Under the pieces are notes generated by a model. It was not told the DNA's origin. It saw nothing but the letters and a program-made list of their open reading frames with translations, and did not search any database. Source: JBPOFM01 sp051252455 (lineage in GTDB: Bacteria; Bacteroidota; Bacteroidia; Flavobacteriales; Flavobacteriaceae). From it: DNA of 64,000 nt. This document shows positions 24,242-34,500 of the stretch, one piece after another. Numbering within the stretch: position 1 is the first letter of the stretch; each line of letters begins with the position of its first letter. The DNA lies in NCBI GenBank assembly GCA_051252455.1, contig JBPOFM010000010.1:15038-79037 (forward strand). The letters are read 5' to 3'. The position numbers and the translations under genes were made by a program.

Positions 24242-26668
24242 CTACATTTGGTTTAAAACTTCGATAACGGCTTCCATATCTATACCTTTCCCCAATACCC
24301 CTATGAAATTATCTTTTCGCTTGGCCATTAATTTTGGGACTGTTCGTAGTGAATAATCATTCACTTTCAAATTGGCATTTATTTCAGACCACAGTAAAGG
24401 CATGGAAACCGTCGCATCTGGTTGTGGCCTTAAACTATATGCCGACACAATGGTCTGCCCTTGGCGATTTTGCAAATAATCCAAATAAATTTTTGGGCCT
24501 CGTTTCTTGAGCGAGCGCTCCAAAGTTGTTAGTTTTGGTAGTTTCTCATTAATCAATAAACAAATCAATTTTATAAAATTCCTGGTCTCCTCATAAGAAA
24601 AGTTTCCACCCATCGGAATGTAAATGTGAATGCCAGAAGCTCCCGATGTTTTGCAAAAACTTTTGATGTTTGCAGCTTCCATAACTTCTTTGGCTGCCAA
24701 AGCGGTCTCTATAACCTGCTCAAACGTATTGACTTCGGAAGGGTCTAAATCGATAATGCCATAATCTGGTCGGTCCAGTTGAAAAATGGTGGAATGCCAA
24801 GGATGCAATTCAATACATCCAAGATTGTTCATATAGAGAAGCGTTGCCTGATTCTGGCACAGGAGATAATTGATGTCTTTTTCGGAAGATTTGGAATAAA
24901 CGATCGTGGTTTCAATCCAGTTGGGAAGATGTTCATTGTCTTTTTGATAAAATGAGTCTCCCTGTATTCCATTGGGATGCCTATGCAAACTTTCAGGTCT
25001 ATCTTTTAAATAAGGCAAGATGTAATCCGCCATTTGAATGTAGTAGTCTAACATATCATATTTTGTCAGATGCGCGTCGGGCCAATACATTTTTGAGGGA
25101 TTTGTGATTGTAATCAACTGGTTATCGACTTCCAAATCAAACTCCGAATTTTTAGACTTTTTTGACTTCGCATGTGTTTTAATTTCCCCTTGAGTCTCAA
25201 ATTCCAGGGTCTTGTCCTCGCGCATTCTCAAAAAAACGGGGTGGCGCATGACATTGGTTTTGGTCCATTCTGAAAATTTTACTTCACACACCAATTTGGG
25301 TAATATCCAAACTGCTTCCCTACCCTTTAAATGCTTTTTGATTTGAAAAGCAGGCTTGTCAGTTTTCAATACCTGAAATTTGTTATAAAGATCGGTAATC
25401 AGTTCTTCAGACAAACCAGAGCCACATGTGCCGACGTAAACTAGATGGTCATTTTCCACCATGCCCAAAATCAAAGAACCAAATTTTCGCGAGGTCTTTA
25501 TGGACAGCGTATAGCCGCAAATAATCGTTTCTGTGTTCTCTATTTTCTTGAACTTTAACCAATTGGCAGAACGCAAATTCACTTCATATTTTGAATCTGC
25601 TTTTTTGGCGATCACACCTTCCATACCCATTTCTATTGCTTGATTATAAACGGTGATTCCCATGGCTTCGATATGGTCGCAATAATTTAAATGGGAGGCA
25701 TCCGGAAGTAAATCCTTCAATAATTCCTTTCGTTCGAGCAGCGTCAAGTCAATCGTGTCGTGTCCATTGAGATGCAATAGATCAAAAACATAATATACTA
25801 AAATACCGTTAGTTGTGTTCTCATTATAGTTTTGGAGTGCATTGAATTGCGGCAGTCCATCTGCATCCAATACTACAATTTCGCCATCGAGAATTGCGGA
25901 AAGTTCGATGGCTGTCAAATCATTAAAGACAGGTTCGAATTTTTGGTTTAAGGAAATGCCATTACGACTGTATAATTCGACCTTGCCGTTTTTGATATTT
26001 GCCATGGCACGGTAACCATCATACTTCAGTTCATAAATCCAATTTTTATCATTAAAAATGTTTTTCCCCGGGGAGGCCAACATAGGTTTGATCAAGGATT
26101 TTAAATTGAGTGGGACTATTTCAGTAGATTGAATGGATGAGAACGCTTCAGGTGTGAACTCTTCGGCGTCATAATGAAGATTTGTAGCAAAGTCATCTTC
26201 ATGCTTAATCAGCAGCCATTGGTCTTTTTTGTTCATGGAAGACGAACGCACTAACGTAAAAATGCCCTTGATTTTTTGTCCATAAAAAACGATTTTCAAT
26301 TTGCCTGCACTATAATCTGATGATAACTGATGATCGGAATACAAGTTTTCATAGAGGCCTTCATCCCAAATGGTCATTTTTCCAGCGCCGTAATTACCTT
26401 TTGGAATGACACCTTCAAAAGTGAGATAGCCAACCGGATGGTCTTCTGTATGGACCGCAAGACGTTTGTCCTGGGGATTCATGGAAGGGCCTTTGGGAAC
26501 GGCCCAACTCTTAAGAACTCCCTGCATCTCCAAACGTAAGTCGTAATGCAAGTGGCTCGCACGATGTCTTTGAATCACAAATCGATTGTTATTGCTCTTG
26601 TCAACAACATCCTTTGGCTCGGGTGTGTCCTTAAAATTTCGTTTTTTTCGATAGGCTTCTAGTCCCAT
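24242..26668 (-). CDS. ligD: Multifunctional DNA ligase D (NHEJ)
   Basis: 808 residues in the order phosphoesterase-ligase-polymerase. N-terminal PE domain (about 25-160: FVIQRHRASHLHYDLRLEMQGVLKSWAVPKG, HPVGYLTFEGVIPKGNYGAG). ATP-dependent ligase (about 195-500) with the nucleotidyl-Lys motif YELKYDGYRAMA, LDGEIVVLD and EGVIAKKADS. C-terminal primase-polymerase (about 520-808) with LHPWHS, IIDLDPSE carrying the metal-binding DxD, and TSGASGIHIYIP. The protein processes and seals double-strand breaks with Ku, whose gene ends one base upstream. A complete enzyme. Confidence 0.97.
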   Translation of the reverse strand: MGLEAYRKKRNFKDTPEPKDVVDKSNNNRFVIQRHRASHLHYDLRLEMQGVLKSWAVPKGPSMNPQDKRLAVHTEDHPVGYLTFEGVIPKGNYGAGKMTIWDEGLYENLYSDHQLSSDYSAGKLKIVFYGQKIKGIFTLVRSSSMNKKDQWLLIKHEDDFATNLHYDAEEFTPEAFSSIQSTEIVPLNLKSLIKPMLASPGKNIFNDKNWIYELKYDGYRAMANIKNGKVELYSRNGISLNQKFEPVFNDLTAIELSAILDGEIVVLDADGLPQFNALQNYNENTTNGILVYYVFDLLHLNGHDTIDLTLLERKELLKDLLPDASHLNYCDHIEAMGITVYNQAIEMGMEGVIAKKADSKYEVNLRSANWLKFKKIENTETIICGYTLSIKTSRKFGSLILGMVENDHLVYVGTCGSGLSEELITDLYNKFQVLKTDKPAFQIKKHLKGREAVWILPKLVCEVKFSEWTKTNVMRHPVFLRMREDKTLEFETQGEIKTHAKSKKSKNSEFDLEVDNQLITITNPSKMYWPDAHLTKYDMLDYYIQMADYILPYLKDRPESLHRHPNGIQGDSFYQKDNEHLPNWIETTIVYSKSSEKDINYLLCQNQATLLYMNNLGCIELHPWHSTIFQLDRPDYGIIDLDPSEVNTFEQVIETALAAKEVMEAANIKSFCKTSGASGIHIYIPMGGNFSYEETRNFIKLICLLINEKLPKLTTLERSLKKRGPKIYLDYLQNRQGQTIVSAYSLRPQPDATVSMPLLWSEINANLKVNDYSLRTVPKLMAKRKDNFIGVLGKGIDMEAVIEVLNQM

Positions 26669-26669
26669 T

Positions 26670-27443
26670 TTATGAAGCTTTCTTTTTGCGCTGTTCTAAA
26701 CTCGCTTTTAGTTTCGCCATTAAATCCTTGGCAGCCGTTGGCTCACTTTTAACTTTTTCAACTTTTACTTTTTTTCCGGAGGATTTTGCCTCGATAATGT
26801 TCATCAATTGTTCGTTATAGACGTCCTTATATTTTTTAAAATTAAACTTTTCGGTATAATTTTCAATTAAGGATTCCGCCATGGAAATTTCCTTTGCAGA
26901 ATTTTTTATTTTAGGAACTTTTACCTCTTTAGGGTCTCGGACTTCTTCAGCAAATCGAATGACATGCAACACAATAACATCTTTATAGACACCAATAAGG
27001 GAAAGATTTTCCTTTTGGCGCATTACAAATGTCGCCACGCCCAATTTGCCTGTCTTTTTTAAGGCATCACGTAACAGATTATAGGCTTTCCCTCCTTCCT
27101 TTTGAGGTTCTAGATAATAGGGACTTTTAAACAGCATATCAGCTACTTCTGTCTCTTCAACGAATTCCTCAATATCGATGGTCTTGCTTTTTTTGATGTT
27201 GGCATTTTCAAAATCCTCTTTTTCAAGAATGATATAATCATCATCTTTTTTATAGCCTTTGACAATATTTTTCCATTCCACTTCCTCGCCTGTATCTTCA
27301 TTCACACGTTTGTAGCGTATACGAGCGTGATCATGCTTATCAAGCATATCCAAATCCAAGGTACGACCTTCGGAAGCCGAATACATTTTGATGGGTATTG
27401 ATACAAGTCCAAAACTTACGCTTCCATTCCAAATTGATTTCAT
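26670..27443 (-). CDS. ku: Ku homodimeric DNA end-binding protein
   Basis: 257 residues, the usual bacterial length. Family motifs: SIWNGSVSFGLVSIPIKMYSA at the start, VEWKNIVKGYKKDDDYIILEKEDFEN, PYYLEPQKEGGKAYNLLRDALKKTGKLGVATFVMRQKENL, and the LigD-recruiting Lys-rich tail (KKVKVEKVKS...QRKKKAS). Binds double-strand break ends and recruits LigD, with which it forms a two-gene operon. The 366-base upstream gap carries a possible weak copy of the stress promoter motif. Confidence 0.97.
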   Translation of the reverse strand: MKSIWNGSVSFGLVSIPIKMYSASEGRTLDLDMLDKHDHARIRYKRVNEDTGEEVEWKNIVKGYKKDDDYIILEKEDFENANIKKSKTIDIEEFVEETEVADMLFKSPYYLEPQKEGGKAYNLLRDALKKTGKLGVATFVMRQKENLSLIGVYKDVIVLHVIRFAEEVRDPKEVKVPKIKNSAKEISMAESLIENYTEKFNFKKYKDVYNEQLMNIIEAKSSGKKVKVEKVKSEPTAAKDLMAKLKASLEQRKKKAS

Positions 27444-27532
27444 ATTTTCTATAGTTTAAATAAATTATAATGCCGATTCCGCTGAATCATGATTGCTACC
27501 ATTGACAACAGAGGCATCTCCTTAAACGAAAT

Positions 27533-27568
27533 TTTGAACTTTATCTTCATTTGTCTCGGTTCCAAAAA
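27533..27568 (-). promoter_or_regulatory. Possible weak stress promoter-like motif before ku
   Basis: Minus strand: TTTTTGGAACCGAGACAAA, 11 bases, GTTCAAAA, about 90 bases before the ku start. It shares the GAGACAA and GTT elements but with a spacer two bases longer than copies 3 and 4. Confidence 0.3.
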
Positions 27569-27751
27569 GCTTGGCATTCGACATTGCTAATCTGCAGAAG
27601 AGATAAATGCCTTATGAGATTTAGTTTAAAATTCATATTAAAGATTTGAGTGGAAAAAATTACATCATTAATTGAACATTCATGAATGCAAAAACGATTT
27701 TTTGTAACCGATTCGACTATTTATGATTTAGACCTTTTTTATGTAGATACG

Positions 27752-27787
27752 GCACATTAATCTCATTGTAGCGCATTAATTTCATTG
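27752..27787. repeat. Pair of 17-bp direct repeats upstream of an SDR gene
   Basis: GCACATTAATCTCATTG (27752-27768) and GCGCATTAATTTCATTG (27771-27787), two mismatches, 19-base period (about two helical turns), ending 22 bases before the SDR start. Could be a regulator site; the remainder of the 27444-27809 gap shows nothing else clear. Confidence 0.5.
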
Positions 27788-27809
27788 CTCAAAATTTTTA
27801 AAAGTTAAT

Positions 27810-28625
27810 ATGGTCATGAAATATCCTACAAATAAAACAGTTCTCATTACGGGAGCCTCCAGCGGCATTGGTTTGGCATTGGCAAAGGAATTTGCCAAAA
27901 ACAATTACAATATCATTGCAGTGGCACAGCACCACGACTCTCTTGTCCAAATCAAAAATGACATATCCCGCAATCATACTATTCATGTGGATACCATTGC
28001 AATGGATTTGTCTAAAGATGATGCAGCCAATCAACTTTATCAGGAAGTTCAGAATCGAAGCTATACCATTGATGTCCTTGTAAATGACGCCGGCATTGGT
28101 CAGCGTGATTATTTTGTGGAAGGCGATTGGGAAAAATACAGTCGTATGATCCATCTCAATAATTTGACATTAACACATTTGACCTATCTTTTTGCAAAGG
28201 ATATGGTAGCAAGAAACGAAGGAAAGATACTGCAATTAGGCTCTGTGGCCGGTTTCCAACCTGGTCCTTTTATGGCCGTCTATCACGCCACCAAGGCGTT
28301 TGTAGTTTCGTTTTCCGAAGCTTTGGCCACAGAATTTGAAGAGATGGAAAGCGATGTAACCATTACGTGTTTATGTCCAGGAGCGACCGATACCGAATTC
28401 TTTGTCAAGGCGGAAATGATCAACACCAAAGTGTACCAGAACAAGGAAAAAACCATGATGCAACCAGAAGACGTTGCCAAAGGCGCCTACAAAGCTTTGA
28501 TGGATGGCGAACGCATCTATATACCGGGAGCCATGAATAAAGTGATGACCTTTATACGGCGTGCCATCCCAAAAAGTCTCCAGGCCAAAATGCAGCAGCA
28601 GTTTTATGAAACTTCAGAAGAATAA
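27810..28625 (+). CDS. Short-chain dehydrogenase (DltE/YqjQ-like)
   Basis: 271 residues (an ATG two codons in is an alternative start). Classical SDR: TGASSGIGLALAKEF NAD(P) motif, VNDAGIG, and catalytic Ser (GSVAGFQPG), Tyr and Lys (YHATKAF). The C-terminal part (ATDTEFFVKAEM, YIPGAMNKVMTFIRRAIPKSL) resembles the 'SDR family NAD(P)-dependent oxidoreductase' group often annotated DltE/YqjQ-like. Substrate unknown. It precedes the DUF892 gene by 32 bases and may be co-transcribed with it. Confidence 0.88.
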   Translation: MVMKYPTNKTVLITGASSGIGLALAKEFAKNNYNIIAVAQHHDSLVQIKNDISRNHTIHVDTIAMDLSKDDAANQLYQEVQNRSYTIDVLVNDAGIGQRDYFVEGDWEKYSRMIHLNNLTLTHLTYLFAKDMVARNEGKILQLGSVAGFQPGPFMAVYHATKAFVVSFSEALATEFEEMESDVTITCLCPGATDTEFFVKAEMINTKVYQNKEKTMMQPEDVAKGAYKALMDGERIYIPGAMNKVMTFIRRAIPKSLQAKMQQQFYETSEE

Positions 28626-28657
28626 AGAAAATTTAATCGTACTAGTCAAAATAATTT

Positions 28658-29170
28658 ATGGCGAAAGCAAAATTAATGTTAGACCTATTTGAAAAGAATT
28701 TACAAAACTTGTATAATTCCGAAGATCTCATTCTAAAGTCTTTCCCTAAAATGTTGCATCACGTTACGGATGAGACATTGAAAGAGGTGGTCGAATTCTA
28801 TCAGGTACTTACGGACGCACAAAAAGAACGACTTGTCGAAATTGGTGCCTATCTGAAGGTAAAAATCGCCGTTAGTGACGGTAATATTATTAGAGCATTA
28901 ATTGAAGACGTGACCTGGCTCTATAACGAATTTCCAAAAGGCCTTCTTATGGATGTAGGAATTGTATCAAAACTAAAGCATATCCAACACTTTCAAATTT
29001 CTGCTTATGAAAATGCTGTTCTTTATGCTAAACATTTAAAAATCCGTGAAGTTACTGAATTACTTAACAAGTCTTTAGAGGAGGCCTATGAAGGCGACGA
29101 AGTATGCAGTTACCATGCGAATAGATTGTTAAAGAATACCAAGATAAACGATGGCGACGATCCTGAATGA
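28658..29170 (+). CDS. DUF892 ferritin-like stress protein (YciE/YciF family)
   Basis: 170 residues, all helical. The start (LMLDLFEKNLQNLYNSEDLIL) and HFQISAYENAVLYAKHL (ferritin-like E-xx-x-H type ligands), LLNKSLEEAYEGDEVCSYHANRLL match the YciE/YciF family. These four-helix-bundle proteins are induced by osmotic and acid stress in enterobacteria; iron or other metal binding is presumed. Same strand and operon as the SDR gene. Confidence 0.85.
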   Translation: MAKAKLMLDLFEKNLQNLYNSEDLILKSFPKMLHHVTDETLKEVVEFYQVLTDAQKERLVEIGAYLKVKIAVSDGNIIRALIEDVTWLYNEFPKGLLMDVGIVSKLKHIQHFQISAYENAVLYAKHLKIREVTELLNKSLEEAYEGDEVCSYHANRLLKNTKINDGDDPE

Positions 29171-29214
29171 GTACCTCATTTCGGCTTAAAAAAGTCATTT
29201 TTTGACCACAAACA

Positions 29215-30492
29215 TCAAAAATCAATGACATTTTCATTAGATACATTTTTATAAAGATGATTCACAATTCTAGAGGTCTCATATGAGTTTGTTCCTGTTT
29301 TCAAATATCCCAAAATGTCACCAACCGTCTCAATCGGATCATCTTTTGGGATAAATCCATAACCTTCATATATACCATTTACAATATAGACAAAGGCGTC
29401 CTCTCGGACGTTTCTGCCTTTGAGTTTATATATCCTACGTGATTTTCGATTTTTTAAACGCTGAAACCCATGTGTAAATCTTCGGTTGTAGTGGTCTATA
29501 GATTCCCCTCCAGAACAAACACACATTTTATTATTGACTCTATATTTACTGCAAGGGCCCTTGATACTCTCAAGTCCACAATGTTTTCGACACAAATCAT
29601 GCTCCTCACAAAAGTGTTGTAAAGTCTGCTTTACGGAGTCACGATTATAGTAGCGTTCTGGCAAGTTATCTTCAATGTCCTTTCGCGTGACTTTCAATTT
29701 AAATATACCATTCGCTGTTTTCCCTAAATTGATGATGAAAGGCTGGGCATCATCAATTTGCTGGGTATTATATAAGGGTTTTATCGATTTTATGTGTTCC
29801 GTTTCTACAAGTTGCGCTATCACATCGTTGCCCGTGTATTCAACAGTGATGCGATTGACTTTAGAATAATCAATATAACGTTTCTCTTGATTGGAAAAAT
29901 GGCTTTGCAATCGTTTTCTGATATTTTTAGCTTTTCCAACATATATAACTTCATCAGAATCATTCATAAAGAAATAAACCCCTGAAGCCATTTGATAGCT
30001 GGACAGATCCTGGCTGGAACTCAAGGATTTTTCAGTATTCAATTTATTTTTTATGAGCGACTTTTGGTGATACCAATCCATCATCAAATCGGTATATTTT
30101 GCTGAAAAATCCATAGTGTCAATGCTGTTTTTTTCAAGACTCAATACAGCATTGTTTATATGGTCTATGAACTTTTCATTTGTTTTTTTCCAAAGGAGTA
30201 TTGGTCTAATCTCAAAATTATAATTGATGTTTTTAAATTGAGATTTCAGCAACTTAAACTGATCTAAATCTGAAAACACCAATTTATTATTCGTGAAAAT
30301 CTCTATCAACTCATCCGCTATATCACAGAACAATGGTGCCGCTAAAAGCTGGAATCGGTCTATCTTCTTAAACTCATAAATCTTTTTGGGAATGACAATT
30401 TCTGGATTGAATAAAAAATGCTTTTTAGAGATGCCACCCCTATCAGCAATAGTTATAAGGTATGGAATGCGGCGTCTCTGACTTACGGCCAT
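29215..30492 (-). CDS. GIY-YIG nuclease with a degenerate exonuclease-like N-terminus
   Basis: 425 residues from the ATG at 30492; starts at 30549 or 30516 are also possible. The central domain (about 180-265) is GIY-YIG: ASGVYFFMNDSDEVIYVGKAKNIRKRLQSHF. The C-terminal half has a Cys-rich segment (CEEHDLCRKHCGLESIKGPCSKYRVNNKMCVC) as in Bacteroidota DnaQ/GIY-YIG fusions. In those, the N-terminus is a DEDDh exonuclease; here only its later part is traceable (FNPEIVIPKKI, APLFCDIADELIEIF, LLKSQFKNINYNF) and the DIET-type metal motif is absent. Likely nuclease in repair, with an inactive exonuclease part. Confidence 0.7.
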   Translation of the reverse strand: MAVSQRRRIPYLITIADRGGISKKHFLFNPEIVIPKKIYEFKKIDRFQLLAAPLFCDIADELIEIFTNNKLVFSDLDQFKLLKSQFKNINYNFEIRPILLWKKTNEKFIDHINNAVLSLEKNSIDTMDFSAKYTDLMMDWYHQKSLIKNKLNTEKSLSSSQDLSSYQMASGVYFFMNDSDEVIYVGKAKNIRKRLQSHFSNQEKRYIDYSKVNRITVEYTGNDVIAQLVETEHIKSIKPLYNTQQIDDAQPFIINLGKTANGIFKLKVTRKDIEDNLPERYYNRDSVKQTLQHFCEEHDLCRKHCGLESIKGPCSKYRVNNKMCVCSGGESIDHYNRRFTHGFQRLKNRKSRRIYKLKGRNVREDAFVYIVNGIYEGYGFIPKDDPIETVGDILGYLKTGTNSYETSRIVNHLYKNVSNENVIDF

Positions 30493-30616
30493 TGTTTGTA
30501 TAGAGATAAATACCATCACTTCAAAAATAACAAATTTATGAATGATCACATTTATAGTTTGGCTTTCAATAAATCAACATCCCACTACAACTGATCTCAT
30601 TTTAAAATCCATTAAA

Positions 30617-30877
30617 TTATTCTTTTTTTTGGGTTATAACAATCACGAGCATAATGCCATTCAATATAAAGGAAATGCCATTGGTGAGGATGATGGGCCA
30701 GTCCTTTTTCATAATACCATATACTGTCCACATACCGACTCCACAACATAAAATGATAAACATAAATGGACTTACGTCACCAACTTTACGAGTCTTCAAT
30801 GCCTTTATGATTTGTGGTAGGACAGCAATTGTGGTAAATATACCGGCGACAATACCTATTACTGCTTCAACATCCAT
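30617..30877 (-). CDS. SemiSWEET sugar transporter
   Basis: 86 residues with three transmembrane helices and the PQ-loop signature VLPQIIKALKTRKVGDVSP in the first helix pair, matching bacterial SemiSWEETs, which dimerise to transport sugars. Also GMWTVYGIMKKDWPIILTNGISFILNGIML. Monocistronic between the nuclease and a gene-poor gap. Confidence 0.88.
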   Translation of the reverse strand: MDVEAVIGIVAGIFTTIAVLPQIIKALKTRKVGDVSPFMFIILCCGVGMWTVYGIMKKDWPIILTNGISFILNGIMLVIVITQKKE

Positions 30878-31501
30878 ATATTACCATTATAATTATAACA
30901 CCTAAACTTTTACACCACATCTCTTCTTCTGTATGGTTCATCTGATTGATAATTGAACACTTAACAAGATTATCACTGTTTTTTGTTTACCTGAATATAT
31001 ATTTATATGTACAATTAGAATTATCAATCCATATCACAGCACAAAATCTGAAGTTCTATTTAACTTAATAAACTCTAAAGGAAAAATTTTTGACCCTAAT
31101 AATAACACCTTAAAACATTAACAAGGTTTTGGATTAGTGCCAAAATTAATTTTTAGAATCTTTTATAGTAGAAGTAAAATTGTTGGGTTTGCAAGTAAGG
31201 TAGAAGAAACGCGGATTTTAGATTTTTCATAAAATTATCCGTAGCTATTATTGTTTGTTTGGCTATAGACAAAGATGATATGATGAGGATCGTAAGTCCA
31301 TTAATCGTGGTCGCTGGTTACGTAGGAGCTTCAGTAATCATTTAGAACAAGTGCCATATTAGAGAATTGGCAACTGTTGCAAGAGAGCGGCGTGGCGTGG
31401 GACTGTTATTTTTGGCGACACGTGGAACCAGTTAAGGTTGCTATCATAATTATGATATAAACTGATTTTTGACTAAATCATATACCTTACATTGGGTATT
31501 A
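30878..31501. other. 624-base region without a supported gene
   Basis: The left end should hold the SemiSWEET promoter, though no TAnnTTTG box is obvious. On the plus strand a start-less open frame (about 31199-31342) encodes FRFFIKLSVAIIVCLAID and DDMMRIVSPLIVVAGYVGAS, hydrophobic and ending in a stop. It resembles the last helices of a small membrane protein (a DUF3098-like end is possible) and looks like a decayed relic. Nothing else is recognised. Confidence 0.4.
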
Positions 31502-34500
31502 TCAATCCATAACATCCACATGCCTCACAGTTTTCCCCTTTAAAACCAATAGTCGCAAGTCTTCAAAAATAAGATACAAACATGGAACAATAACTAGAAT
31601 AATTGCTGTGGCAAAAACAATACCGAATCCCAATGAAATAGCCATAGGAATTAAATGGAAGGCTTGACTGGAAGTTTCCAAGATAATTGGTGCTAGGCCA
31701 CCAAATGTTGTCATAGTAGTTAATATAATTGGACGAAATCTGCGAAGTCCCGCTTCATGAATAGACTCGTAAATGGAATCTCCTTCTTTCCTGCGTTTAT
31801 TCGCATAATCGATCATAATCAGTGAGTCGTTGACTACCACGCCTGATAGTGCAATTACACCCATAAGGCTTACCAATGATAGGTCATAACCCAAAAGAAT
31901 ATGACCAATAACTGCACCGACGATGCCAAACGGAATGGCAGTCATAACAATCAAAGGTTGTAGGTAGCTGCTAAATGCTATGGCCAATAAGGCATACATC
32001 AATATCAAAGCAATTGAAAAACCAGCTTTTAAGGTATTTGTGCTTTCCCGCATATCAGCTTGACTTCCTTCAAAAGTCCAAGTGATTCCTGGGAAATCTG
32101 CCCGTAATTGCGGTAAGGTTTCTTCATGAACAGATGCAATGACACGACCTACGGAATTGGCAGGCTCTACATCCATGCCCACATTTACAACTCTCCGACC
32201 ATCCCTTCGGTTGATGCTACTGAAAGCTTCCCGTTCTTCAATTTCCACGACATCCATCAACGGTACCTGTACACCGTTTGGTGTAAGAATCAAGAATTTT
32301 TCAAGGTTTTTAATATTCTTACGTTCTTCTATTGGCAATTTTACGCGCACTTCTATTTCGTTCATACCACGCAACTGTCGCATTGCCAAGGCACCAAAAA
32401 ATCCATCGCGTACTTGCCTGCCCACCTCATCGGAGGTAAGCCCAAGATTTCTTCCTTGTGGCAATAACTTAAAGTCGTACTGCATTTTGCCCTTATTATA
32501 GTTATCGGTCACATCGCGAGTATTCGAAAATGCCTGCATCCTTTCTACAAAAGCTGCGCTGGCACGTTCCAACACATCAATGTCGGAATGGCTCAAATCG
32601 ATACTGATGTCCTGCCGTGCGCCACCTGGACCACGTTCGGCCTCAAAAGTGATTTGGTCCACACCTTCAATATCTCCAATATTGTCCCGCCATAAAGCAA
32701 TGACCTCTGCTGCCGTAATGTCCCGTTGGTCGGGTGGCAACATTACAATTTCCACATCAATAAAATTCTGTCCACGCACATTGGTTTTTATGCCCTCTGC
32801 CACTTCATACAGATTGTGTTCCTCAAACATCCGCTGTGTTGATTCCGAAATTGCATGGGCCACTTTTGCTGCCTGATCGGGTGTGGTACCTACGGGCAAT
32901 CTGACGCCAGCCTCAATTTCATCGGCGGCGACTTCTGGCATCATTATCATTCCCATGTGGCCACTAAATCCGTAACCACCCACGATTATCAAAAGCGCCA
33001 CAGCGGCACTCAAGGTGATGTAGCGATATTTCAAGCAAACATCAAGAAAGGGTCGGTATTTCGTATCAATAAACCGGTCGAAACCCTTGGCGAAAGTACT
33101 TTGCCAGCCTTCCAATTTAAGTATCCATTTATTTTTACTGCTTTTCTTTTTAAGATGTCCCAAGTGAGAAGGCAATATGAATAGTGCCTCCACCAAGGAC
33201 ACGGCCAAAATAACAATGACCACCGCTGGCAAAGGTTGCCAAAACTTTCCGGTTTCCCCAGGCATGAACAATAAGGGGACAAAAGCGATAATCGTGGTAA
33301 TGATACTGAATGTAACGGGTAAGGACACATCTTTGGCGCCTGCAATGGCTGCTTTTATGGGGCTTAAACCTTTCTGCCGATATTCGTACACGTTTTCGCC
33401 TACTACAATGGCATCATCCACAACGATACCTAGCACCACAAGAAAACCAAACATGGAAATCATATTGATGCTGATACCGATCAAGGGCAGCAAAATCATA
33501 CCTCCGATAAAAGATACGGTCATCCCCATCATGACCCAAAATGCCAAGCGATATTCTAGAAAAAGGGTCAATATTATCAAGACGATAAGAATGGCAAGAA
33601 ATCCATTTTCGGTCAGCAACGATAGACGTTCCCGATAATCGGCAGCACGATTGCTATCGGTTCGGTACTTGATTCCTGGAGGCAATTGAAAGTTCTCCAT
33701 GATGTCATTCGTCACATCGGCAATGTCCAAAGGCGATTGGTTTCCAATTCTGAAAATACGCAACTCTACATAATTCTGTTGGTTGAATTGCCCATGGAAT
33801 CCCGTTTCTTCAAAACCATCGGTGATTGTTGCAATGTCATTCAGGGAAAGATTTGCTCCTTCATCAGAGGATACAATGGTAATATCGCCATATTCATCTG
33901 CCCATTGTTTCCGCTCCTGCATGCGAAGTAAAATCTCCCCACTCTGTGTTTGTACGGCTCCGGCAGGCACATCGTTACTGCTTTGTCGTATGATCTCCGC
34001 AACTTGTCCCAAGGTTAAGTTGTATTTCTGAAGGGTCTGTCTCGGGATTTCAATTCGAGTCTCGTAATCGGGAACATTCCCCAACTCAACTTGCGTGATT
34101 TCCGGATTGTTGAGAAGTATGGTTCTTAAGCGTTCGGCAAGAGCTCTCAATGTCCAAATATCCGCATCTCCGTAAAGACCGATTTGCAAAACATCCCTTT
34201 GTCGGGATTGCAATCTTACCTCTGGTCTTTCGATATCATCTGGAAACGTTCTGATACGGTTAATGGCTTGGTCAATGTCCTGAAATACTCGCATCCGTTC
34301 GGAGCCGGCGATGAGTTCAATACTGATTTCCGCCGAACCCTCACTGGCTTCAGAGACAATTTCCTTGATGCCCTGAACACCTCTTACTGCTTCCTCCACG
34401 GGCTGCAAGACACCTTGTTCAACTTCAGCCGGTGACGCTCCTGGATAGGCGACAGATACCTCGACAAAATCCAGTTGAAATTCAGGAAAAACTTCTTTTT

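Noticed and set aside
32126..34435. Multiple plus-strand frames of 80-150 codons opposite the RND pump
   Set aside because: Arise from the codon structure of the long minus-strand pump gene; none resembles a family.
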